Positions 8,106 through 15,462 of a stretch of 64,000 nucleotides of DNA are shown here, piece by piece (position 1 is the stretch's first letter; each line of letters opens with the position of its first letter). The translations under genes and the position numbers were made by a program. Origin of the DNA: Pontibacter indicus (GTDB taxonomy: Bacteria; Bacteroidota; Bacteroidia; Cytophagales; Hymenobacteraceae); assembly GCF_900156345.1 (NCBI RefSeq), contig NZ_FTPP01000002.1, positions 744,001-808,000 on the forward strand. The letters run 5' to 3'. The notes beneath the pieces were generated by a model. It was not told the origin of the DNA, did no database searches, and saw only the letters and a list, made by a program, of their open reading frames with translations.

Positions 8106-9792
8106 TCAAAAGCGCCATACCTTCGAAGAGGAGTTTCAGCGCCGCCTGTACGATGCTGAGGCCAGGCCTGCCCCGGACCTATGGGCCCGCATCGACCACG
8201 ACCTGACCGTGCAGGAAAATAAGGATTACAAAAAACGAGTGCTGTTCTACCGCCAACTGGCCGCCGCCTGCTTTGTGCTGTTCGCGGTGACAGGGGCGTT
8301 GCTGGCCTATTACTACAATGGCAGCAACCAGGGTGGGGCACAGCCAGGTATAGCCGCGCTGCCGGCCACCAAACCGGCCGCTACACCTGCTACCGTAGAA
8401 GAGGCCATGAAAGCCTACGCCACCCAGCAGGAAGAGGCCGCTGCCATGGCCTATACCTATCCTGAAGAAGCAACAGCCACGCGTAAAGCGGCAAATGCCA
8501 CCGGTACAAGCCAGAATACAAACGGGATCGCTGTTGAGTCAAGCACACAAAGTGACGCTCCGCAGGCAGGCGACTATTTCAACGTGGCGCCAGGCTACAG
8601 TCCATACCTGGGCTATACGCCTATGGCAGGACGCAGCAGAGGGTACGTGTCAGGCGGTTTCCCGGGCAACACTGATGGTGCTGCATCCGGCGGTCTCTTC
8701 TCGCCCGGCAACCGCTATACCCAGATCATCACCTGGGAGAGCGTGACCATCACCTTTGGTAATGCCCCGGCGACTTTCGGACAGCCAAATGCGGCAGGTC
8801 GTCAGTCACTGGCAGCCAGGCCGCAGTCGTTTGCCGAGATGAGCGAGGCGCAACAGGCCAGCCGTCAGCAGGCACAGCAATCAGCACAGACGCGGACGCA
8901 ACTTGCCTCCCAGCAACCGAAAGCCGTAGAAGCGGAAACCAAGGCAAACAGCCGCTGGAGCCTGAACCTGGCTTACGTGCCTACTGTGTTCGAGCAGAAC
9001 ATCGGCCTGCCAGACCCGCTCACGATGCCACAGAACAGCGGAAACAGGTTCAGTTTGGCTGCGGCAGGGCCGAGTGTCAATGCTTCGAAAGAGTCTTTTC
9101 AGAATATAGCCGCCGCCCGCGACGAGTTTAAGGAAAGTACCCAACCGGCCTACTCCTTTGCAGTGGAAGCGAAAGCCGGTTTCAAACTGAAAGAGAAACT
9201 GAAGCTGCTGACAGGTATAGGCTACAGCGAGAGCAGGTCACGATCCAAGTCGAACTTTATCGTGCGCCAGTTCTGGGTAAAGCCCCGCTCCAACGAGCGC
9301 TACGAGCTCAGCCCTACCACCTTCTTTGTGTCGTCGCTTAACGATGGCTTCTCGTCTGACTCTGTGAGCGTGGCCCGCACCGGCGACTCCTTCAATACGG
9401 AGTACAAGTACCGCCACCTGACCGTGCCGGTGGGCTTGCAGTACGAACACGACATCAACAAAGACTGGTTTGTGTATGCTGGCGCTGGCGTAGCCGCCAA
9501 CTTCCTGCTCGAGTCGAGCGTGACGACCTCTAACCAAGAGGTGCAGTCAGTGAGCTACACAGCCGACGACACGGACTCCCCTTTCCGCAACGTGCAGTTC
9601 TCCGGCAATGGCTCCATAGGCGTTGGCAAGCGCATTTCGCCTAACCTGACGTTGGCGCTGGGGCCGGAGGTGCGCAGTTACTTCAGCACCCTGGTGGCAG
9701 ACCCGGACAAGGCCGCCGCACCACAGGGAAAACCCTACGCCATCGGTATGAACATGAGCCTGAACTACCAGTTGGGTAATCCACGAAAATAA
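8089..9792 (+). CDS. Anti-sigma-like protein with inner-membrane anchor and C-terminal outer-membrane barrel domain
   Basis: A 567-residue protein. About 48 charged N-terminal residues (FEEEFQRRLYDAEARPAPD) are followed by a single membrane helix (about 52-72), a long Ala/Gln/Thr/Gly-rich segment (about 75-285) and a C-terminal domain (about 287-567) with alternating aromatic strands such as YRHLTVPVGLQYEHD and WFVYAGAGVAANF, typical of 8-10 stranded Bacteroidota outer-membrane barrels. Position and the 17-base overlap with an ECF sigma gene suggest that the cytoplasmic N-terminus restrains the sigma factor. No classical zinc anti-sigma motif is present, so that role is inferred. Confidence 0.8.
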   Translation: MSSANNQKRHTFEEEFQRRLYDAEARPAPDLWARIDHDLTVQENKDYKKRVLFYRQLAAACFVLFAVTGALLAYYYNGSNQGGAQPGIAALPATKPAATPATVEEAMKAYATQQEEAAAMAYTYPEEATATRKAANATGTSQNTNGIAVESSTQSDAPQAGDYFNVAPGYSPYLGYTPMAGRSRGYVSGGFPGNTDGAASGGLFSPGNRYTQIITWESVTITFGNAPATFGQPNAAGRQSLAARPQSFAEMSEAQQASRQQAQQSAQTRTQLASQQPKAVEAETKANSRWSLNLAYVPTVFEQNIGLPDPLTMPQNSGNRFSLAAAGPSVNASKESFQNIAAARDEFKESTQPAYSFAVEAKAGFKLKEKLKLLTGIGYSESRSRSKSNFIVRQFWVKPRSNERYELSPTTFFVSSLNDGFSSDSVSVARTGDSFNTEYKYRHLTVPVGLQYEHDINKDWFVYAGAGVAANFLLESSVTTSNQEVQSVSYTADDTDSPFRNVQFSGNGSIGVGKRISPNLTLALGPEVRSYFSTLVADPDKAAAPQGKPYAIGMNMSLNYQLGNPRK

Positions 9793-9815
9793 TTTCAGTT
9801 TTTTTTAAGAGGGCC

Positions 9816-9845
9816 TGCAACCCTTTGGCGCTAATCGGAATCATA
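9816..9845 (+). promoter_or_regulatory. Putative ECF-type promoter of the lipoprotein genes (site B)
   Basis: TGCAACC (9816-9822), a 15-base gap, then GAATCATA (9838-9845), identical in both blocks and spacing to site A upstream of the sigma gene. It lies 40 bases before the ATG at 9886. Confidence 0.55.
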
Positions 9846-9885
9846 AGAGTATAGAGTGATTGGTTGATTTTTAGTTAAAAGCGCT

Positions 9886-10053
9886 ATGCAAATGATGCTG
9901 TTCATGAGATCCGTTCTGCAAACGCTGGTGGCCCTGGTGGCGGCCAGCCGCGAAAACTTATCCGGGTGGTATGTATTGCTGGCGCTTTTGCTATTCTCCG
10001 TGCTGCTTTCGGGCTGCGCGATACAAGGCAACTCCCTTTTTGGCGCCTTTTAA
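9886..10053 (+). CDS. Very small putative lipoprotein, 55 residues
   Basis: A short open frame starting at ATG 9886 (alternative ATG 9904) and ending with TAA at 10051-10053. Residues 29-44 form a hydrophobic signal segment ending in the lipobox LSGC. Cleavage there would leave a mature lipopeptide of only 12 residues, CAIQGNSLFGAF. Codons are rich in CTG, GTG and GCC like those of neighbouring genes, which supports coding. It lies directly behind promoter site B and 16 bases before the next lipoprotein gene. I do not recognise a family. Confidence 0.5.
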   Translation: MQMMLFMRSVLQTLVALVAASRENLSGWYVLLALLLFSVLLSGCAIQGNSLFGAF

Positions 10054-10069
10054 TCGGTGCCTCCACGCT

Positions 10070-10528
10070 ATGAAAAAGATGGTATGGTTCGCGGCTATGG
10101 CCACCGCCCTGTTGGGGATGGCGACGGGCTGCGCAAAATCAGATGAAGACATGCAACCGGTTGTAAACGAGAAAGGGCTGCGCGAGTCTGTACAGGGCAA
10201 GTGGCGCATCGAGCGCGTTAATAACAAGCTGTGCCGCAGTGGCAACTGCACCTCTGTGATGTACACAGGCACGATGAACGACTATTTTGAGTTTAAGGCG
10301 GACAGTGCTTACCTGCAGCGGGCAAGCCAGCAAGGCTCCAAGAGTGTGTACCGCGATAGCTTTAAAGCCGACTACTCACAGCCGAACGCATTTGTGCTGA
10401 GTAATTTCGGATGGTCAGCCCGGTTCAGTGTAGTGCACCACGACCAGCGTATGCTGGTGCTGGAGGGAATCTACTACGGTTCCGACCCAAGCGCCATATT
10501 TACGGATACTTATTATTTATACAGATAA
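10070..10528 (+). CDS. Hypothetical lipoprotein, lipocalin-like size
   Basis: A 152-residue protein with a lipoprotein signal peptide, MKKMVWFAAMATALLGMATGC, in which the last cysteine is the lipidation site. The mature part begins with acidic and polar residues and contains LRESVQGKWRIERV, a pattern common at the start of Bacteroidota lipocalin-like domains, and ends in a beta-rich segment. I chose the ATG at 10070 because the frame upstream, though open to 9971, encodes a cysteine-rich nonsense-like stretch and would remove the signal peptide from the N-terminus. Function unknown. Confidence 0.75.
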   Translation: MKKMVWFAAMATALLGMATGCAKSDEDMQPVVNEKGLRESVQGKWRIERVNNKLCRSGNCTSVMYTGTMNDYFEFKADSAYLQRASQQGSKSVYRDSFKADYSQPNAFVLSNFGWSARFSVVHHDQRMLVLEGIYYGSDPSAIFTDTYYLYR

Positions 10529-10648
10529 AGGGCCCCGACACAAGGCGAAGATGCCAGCAAATGAAGAAGACTGCTACATCAAACAGCTTGCAACCATTGC
10601 CCGTGTCGGGCAACCCTGCCACAAAATCCATTAGTACAACCTAAAACT

Positions 10649-11017
10649 ATGAAAAGTGTCCTGTCCATGCTCATGCTATACCTGCTGCTGGCGCTGCTTC
10701 TTGTGAGCTGTGCCGAGCAGGAAGAGGCAGTGCCCGCCTGCCTGCAGGTGGAGGTGGTAGGACCCGATTGCCAGACGGGCTGGTATGTGCTCCAGATTCT
10801 GGATGCCAACGGCACCGGCGAGCAGCGCAGCAATCAGTACATCGGGCAACTGCAAAGCGGCTTTGTCACGACCGACAACCTGCCCGAGGAATTGCGCCAG
10901 TCTGGTAAAATAGTCTCGCTCTCGCTGGAGCGCAACACGGAGTACGGACCCCGCTGCACCGCTATCTCCACAATGTTTCCGCCTGTGCGGGTAAAGATGG
11001 TTTGTTTAGTTGAATAG
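10649..11017 (+). CDS. Hypothetical small lipoprotein
   Basis: A 122-residue protein with a hydrophobic signal segment ending in LLLVSC and an acidic mature start, AEQEEAVPAC. Four further cysteines (in PACLQ, PDCQT, PRCTA and MVCLV) could form two disulfides in the periplasm or outside the cell. The upstream region carries GCTTGCAACCATTGCC (10587-10602), the same 16 bases seen at site A, but without the matching -10 block. I do not recognise a family. It ends before a good terminator. Confidence 0.7.
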   Translation: MKSVLSMLMLYLLLALLLVSCAEQEEAVPACLQVEVVGPDCQTGWYVLQILDANGTGEQRSNQYIGQLQSGFVTTDNLPEELRQSGKIVSLSLERNTEYGPRCTAISTMFPPVRVKMVCLVE

Positions 11018-11086
11018 TGATAAATAGAACAGTTTTTACAGTGCCTAATTTATTTAAATTGTTAGGAATAGTTAAACATGCAAAGG

Positions 11087-11110
11087 CCTGCTCTCAGAGC
11101 AGGTTTTTTG
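11087..11110 (+). terminator. Intrinsic terminator after the lipoprotein cluster
   Basis: CCTGCT and AGCAGG form a tight hairpin (11087-11103), followed by six T residues. Confidence 0.85.
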
Positions 11111-11214
11111 TTTCCGGACTATTTGTGTCGCGACTAGTATTATATTGACAAAAGCTAAACTAAGCGCTAGCTTTTCATGTTATAGTATATCTTTACATGT
11201 CGTAAAATCAACGA

Positions 11215-13242
11215 ATGGATTTTCAGCTAACTTCAGAATTTCAACCAACCGGCGACCAGCCGAAAGCCATAGCCCAACTGACCGATGGAGTAAACAAAGG
11301 CGAACCCGCCCAGGTGCTGCTCGGCGCCACGGGTACGGGTAAGACCTTCACCATGGCCAACGTGATCAAGAATACGGGCAAACCGACGCTCGTGCTCTGC
11401 CACAACAAGACCCTGGCCGCCCAGCTCTACGGCGAGTTCAAGCAGTTTTTCCCCAACAATGCGGTGGAGTACTTTATCTCCTACTACGACTACTACCAGC
11501 CCGAGGCCTACATTGCCTCTTCGGACGTGTTCATCGAGAAGGACCTGCAAATCAATGAGGAGATCGAGAAGCTGCGTCTGCATACCACTTCCGCTTTGCT
11601 CTCTGGCCGCCGCGATGTGATCGTGGTGGCGTCGGTGTCGTGCATCTACGGTATTGGTAACCCGGAGGAGTTTGGTAAGAACGTGATCTACCTGGCGCCT
11701 GGCCAAAGGTATAGCCGCAACAACCTGCTCTATACCTTCGTGCAGATCCTCTACAGCCGCACTGAGGCGGAGTTCACACGTGGAACATTCCGCGTGAAAG
11801 GCGACACCGTAGACATCTTTCCGGCCTATGCCGACTTTGCTTACCGCTTGTATTTCTTCGGTGATGAACTGGAGCAGATCCACCGCATTGATCCGGTGTC
11901 TGGCAAGAAGATCGCCGATGAGAAAGCCGTGACGCTTTACCCAGCCAACCTCTTCGTGACGGGCAAGGACACTTTGCAGCAGGCCATTTCAGAAATTCAG
12001 TACGACATGGTGGCGCAGCACGACTACTTCCTGAAAGAAGACCGTCCGGTAGAGGCCAAGCGCATCAAGGAACGCACCGAGTTTGACCTGGAGATGATCC
12101 GGGAGTTGGGTTACTGCTCCGGCATTGAGAACTACTCCCGTTACTTCGACCGCCGCGCCCCGGGTGCCCGCCCGTTCTGTCTGCTCGACTATTTCCCGGA
12201 CGATTTCCTGATGGTGATCGACGAGAGCCACGTGACCGTGCCGCAGGTACGTGCCATGTGGGGCGGTGACCGCTCCCGCAAAGTGGCGCTGGTGGAGTAT
12301 GGCTTCCGTTTGCCAGCTGCCATGGACAACCGCCCACTTACTTTCAACGAGTTTGAAAGCCTGATGCACCAGGTGGTATTTGTGAGTGCCACGCCAGGCG
12401 ATTATGAGATACAGAAATCCGAAGGCGTGATTGTGGAGCAAATTATTCGTCCGACCGGTCTGCTGGATCCAGAGATCGAGATCAGGCCTAGCGCAAACCA
12501 GGTGGACGACCTGCTGGATGAGGTGGACGAGCGTATCAAGCGCAGAGAACGTGTGCTGGTAACTACCCTGACCAAGCGCATGTCGGAGGAGCTGACCAAG
12601 TACATGGATCGCCTCAATATCAAAGTGAAATACCTGCACTCGGAGGTGAAGACCTTGGACCGCGTGGAGATCCTACGCGAACTTCGTCTGGGCGAAATCG
12701 ACGTGCTGGTGGGCGTGAACCTCCTGCGCGAAGGACTTGATTTACCGGAAGTGAGCTTGGTAGCGATATTAGATGCCGATAAGGAAGGCTTCCTGCGTGA
12801 CCAGCGCTCCCTGATCCAGACGATGGGCCGTGCCGCCCGTAACGAACGCGGACGTGTGATCATGTATGCCGACCGCATTACGGGCTCCATGCAACGCGCC
12901 ATGGACGAGACCAACCGTCGCCGCGCCACGCAGATGGCCTATAACGAAGAACACGGCATCACGCCACGTACCGTGCTGAAGACCAAAGACGAGATTTTTG
13001 AGCAGACATCGGTAGCCGACGCCAAGAAGAAAGAGGTGAAGATGTACGCGGGTCCGGAAGAAGTGTCGATTGCGGCAGAACCGGTAATCCAGATGATGAA
13101 GCGCGACGAACTCGAAAAGCTCATTAAGAAAACCGAGAAGCAGATGGAAGCCGCCGCCAAGGAGCTCGACTTCCTGCAGGCCGCCAAGTACCGCGACGAA
13201 CTGGCCGAACTCCGGCAACTGCTTAAGTCGAAGAGAGACTAG
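11215..13242 (+). CDS. uvrB: Excinuclease ABC subunit B
   Basis: A full-length 675-residue UvrB, the damage-verifying helicase-like subunit of nucleotide excision repair that works with UvrA and UvrC. Visible are the Walker A motif GATGTGKT at residues 37-44, the beta-hairpin region [11 protein letters not shown] that inserts between DNA strands, the DEAD-like VIDESH, helicase motifs including [16 protein letters not shown] and QTMGRAARN, and a C-terminal UVR motif (about 635-670) for UvrC contact. It stands alone between terminators. Confidence 0.98.
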   Translation: MDFQLTSEFQPTGDQPKAIAQLTDGVNKGEPAQVLLGATGTGKTFTMANVIKNTGKPTLVLCHNKTLAAQLYGEFKQFFPNNAVEYFISYYDYYQPEAYIASSDVFIEKDLQINEEIEKLRLHTTSALLSGRRDVIVVASVSCIYGIGNPEEFGKNVIYLAPGQRYSRNNLLYTFVQILYSRTEAEFTRGTFRVKGDTVDIFPAYADFAYRLYFFGDELEQIHRIDPVSGKKIADEKAVTLYPANLFVTGKDTLQQAISEIQYDMVAQHDYFLKEDRPVEAKRIKERTEFDLEMIRELGYCSGIENYSRYFDRRAPGARPFCLLDYFPDDFLMVIDESHVTVPQVRAMWGGDRSRKVALVEYGFRLPAAMDNRPLTFNEFESLMHQVVFVSATPGDYEIQKSEGVIVEQIIRPTGLLDPEIEIRPSANQVDDLLDEVDERIKRRERVLVTTLTKRMSEELTKYMDRLNIKVKYLHSEVKTLDRVEILRELRLGEIDVLVGVNLLREGLDLPEVSLVAILDADKEGFLRDQRSLIQTMGRAARNERGRVIMYADRITGSMQRAMDETNRRRATQMAYNEEHGITPRTVLKTKDEIFEQTSVADAKKKEVKMYAGPEEVSIAAEPVIQMMKRDELEKLIKKTEKQMEAAAKELDFLQAAKYRDELAELRQLLKSKRD

Positions 13243-13571
13243 AGAGTTTGGGAGTTAGAAAGTTTAGAAGTTAGAAAGTGTAAAAGCACTCATGGCGTTA
13301 AGCTGTGGGTGCTTTTTGCTTCAAGACCTGTGCTCCCACGCCTCGCGGTGTCCGCAGGTCCGGCGAGTGTCTGTGCCAGAGGCCGTGGCTCCACCTGGCC
13401 ACTATTACGGGTAAAGTCTTGAGAGCAGGCAGCTACGCAGCAATAAGGTATAAGGTATAAGGTATAGCCCGAGCCGCGCAGCTTTTTTTCCTGATTAGGA
13501 TTCTGTATTTTAACATTTCTGTAGCCGCGCTATACCTTAGCTTCGGCTCATTCAATCAACCTACTAGCACG
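13243..13571. other. 329-base intergenic region with low-complexity repeats and a GC-rich patch
   Basis: After the uvrB stop there is a doubled GTTAGAAAG segment (13254-13279), then the terminator. A GC-rich stretch at 13321-13422 is bounded by a 7-base inverted repeat, TCAAGAC/GTCTTGA, and contains GACCTG/CAGGTC (13324-13359). Then three direct copies of AAGGTAT follow at 13445-13465, an array of the window-wide GGTATA word, with another copy in reverse near 13530. No open frame of note. The GC-rich patch may be a decayed dispersed repeat; I cannot test its copy number. Confidence 0.4.
13282..13317 (+). terminator. Probable terminator after uvrB
   Basis: AAAAGCAC (13282-13289) pairs with GTGCTTTT (13309-13316), followed by T. 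Confidence 0.6.
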
Positions 13572-15245
13572 ATGATCAAAAGAATCAGACCAATTTTACT
13601 GCCTGCCCTGATGGCCGGGGTGTTTTCAGCCTGCCAATCACCTGATACAGGTACAGCAGAAGCCGGCGCCAAAACCGTATCCGCGCTTTCGACAGAAAGC
13701 TACAGCAACTACCTGAATGCTCTTGCCGCTGACGACATGGAGGGCCGCAAGCCTTTCACCTCCGGTGAGCAGAAAACGCTAGATTACTTGGAGCGCGAAT
13801 TCAAGGCGCTCGGCGTGGAGCCCGGCAATGGTGACAGCTATTTCCAGGAAGTGCCGATGGTGGAGGTGAACACGACTGCCAGCCCGACCATGACCATCAA
13901 AGGCAAGCAGCAGGAGCTGAAACTCGAAGGTCGCAACGATTACGTCATCTGGACCCGTCGTACAGATGAGACCATTGCCATCGACCCGACCGAGATGGTG
14001 TTTGCCGGTTTCGGCATCGTGGCACCGGAGTATAACTGGAACGACTATGCCGGGCTGGATGTGAAAGACAAGATTGTGGTGGTGCTGGTGAATGACCCGG
14101 GTTTTTATGCGGAGGATAAAGCCGTGTTCAATGGCAATGCCATGACCTACTATGGCCGCTGGACCTATAAATTCGAAGAGGCGGCCCGACAGGGAGCCAA
14201 AGGTGCGCTGATTGTGCATAGCACCGAACCAGCCGGGTATGGATTTGAAGTAGTGCAAAACAACTGGAACACTTCTAAAATGTACCTCGATAGCCGTGGC
14301 AAAGAGTCGTATCGTTGCGCCATGGAAGGCTGGATCACCACACCAGTAGCGGAGAAACTGTTCGCTGCCGCGGGTATGGACTACAAGGCTGTGCTGAGCA
14401 AAGCGCACCAGCCAGGCAACAAGCCATTCCCGCTGAACCTGCAGGCAAGCACTTCTATGAAGGTGAAGACACGCTACGACAAGACTTCCAACTTCATTGC
14501 CAAAATCACCGGCAGCAAGCGTCCTGACGAAGCCATCATTTATACCGGCCACTGGGACCATTTAGGTATAGGCAAGCCTGACGCGGCAGGCGACAGCATC
14601 TACAATGGTGCCGTGGACAATGCCAGTGGCGTAGCCGGTCTATTAGAAATTGCCAAAGCTTTCAAAGCGCAGTCAGAGCAGCCGGAGCGCTCTGTTGTTT
14701 TTCTGGCCGTGACAGCGGAGGAGCAGGGCCTGTGGGGGTCGGCTTATTACGCTGAGAACCCGGTATTTGCGAAAGAGAAAACAGTGGCCAACATCAACAT
14801 CGACATGATGAACCCTTACGGTAAGACCAAAGACGTGGTGCTGTATGGCATGGGGCAGTCCGAATTGGAGGATTACATCACAGCGACAGCAGAAGCGGCA
14901 GGTCGTTACATTGCGCCGGAAGCGAATCCGGAGGCTGGCCTTTACTACCGCTCCGACCACTTTAACTTTGCCAAGATAGGTATACCGGCGCTCTTCATCG
15001 GTCCAGGTATAGACCTGCTGGAAGGCGGTAAAGAAGCCGGTAAGAAGAAGCTGGACGAGTACTACGCCAACTACTACCACAAAGCAGCTGACCAGGTGCA
15101 CGCTGATTATAAAATGGATGGTGCCGTGGAAGATTTGAAGCTACTCTACCAGGTAGGCAAGCGTTTGGCTGGCTCGACGGAGTGGCCGCAGTGGAAGGCC
15201 GGCTCTGAGTTTAAGGCGGTGCGGGATAAGTATATGAAGAAATAA
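13572..15245 (+). CDS. M28 family zinc metallopeptidase with PA domain, lipoprotein
   Basis: A 557-residue secreted peptidase. The signal peptide ends in the lipobox VFSAC, so it is probably a membrane-anchored lipoprotein. A protease-associated domain (about 130-260) precedes the M28 catalytic part. The zinc and catalytic residues are visible: H in YTGHWDHLG, D in GAVDNASG, the paired acidic residues in TAEEQG, D in NIDMM, and H in YRSDHFNFA. Such enzymes release N-terminal amino acids from peptides in the periplasm or outside the cell. It ends at a bidirectional terminator shared with the convergent radical SAM gene. Confidence 0.92.
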   Translation: MIKRIRPILLPALMAGVFSACQSPDTGTAEAGAKTVSALSTESYSNYLNALAADDMEGRKPFTSGEQKTLDYLEREFKALGVEPGNGDSYFQEVPMVEVNTTASPTMTIKGKQQELKLEGRNDYVIWTRRTDETIAIDPTEMVFAGFGIVAPEYNWNDYAGLDVKDKIVVVLVNDPGFYAEDKAVFNGNAMTYYGRWTYKFEEAARQGAKGALIVHSTEPAGYGFEVVQNNWNTSKMYLDSRGKESYRCAMEGWITTPVAEKLFAAAGMDYKAVLSKAHQPGNKPFPLNLQASTSMKVKTRYDKTSNFIAKITGSKRPDEAIIYTGHWDHLGIGKPDAAGDSIYNGAVDNASGVAGLLEIAKAFKAQSEQPERSVVFLAVTAEEQGLWGSAYYAENPVFAKEKTVANINIDMMNPYGKTKDVVLYGMGQSELEDYITATAEAAGRYIAPEANPEAGLYYRSDHFNFAKIGIPALFIGPGIDLLEGGKEAGKKKLDEYYANYYHKAADQVHADYKMDGAVEDLKLLYQVGKRLAGSTEWPQWKAGSEFKAVRDKYMKK

Positions 15246-15310
15246 AGAGACAATCTGTGCAGGTTTAGCCACTGTCTTTCAGGTAGAGCTACATCAAAAA
15301 CAGCAATCTC

Positions 15311-15353
15311 ATAAACCAGAAAAGGCGCTGATGAAGCGCCTTTTCTGGTTTAT
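15311..15353. terminator. Bidirectional terminator between convergent genes
   Basis: A perfect 19-base stem: ATAAACCAGAAAAGGCGCT (15311-15329) pairs with 15335-15353 around a 5-base loop. The A-rich left arm and T-rich right arm let it serve both strands. Confidence 0.85.
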
Positions 15354-15462
15354 AAATAAGATAATACTGCCCGTTCTTAATCTATCGAAGGTATAAGCAG
15401 CGGAGTATAATTTTTGCAGTACTTTCGTCCTTTGTCAAAAAAACCGTTGCCAGGCCACAGTC

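Noticed and set aside
10411..10644. 77-codon frame ending in a 27-residue peptide starting at 10561
   Set aside because: It overlaps the lipoprotein gene in another frame, and the terminal peptide covers the putative promoter block; no sign of coding.
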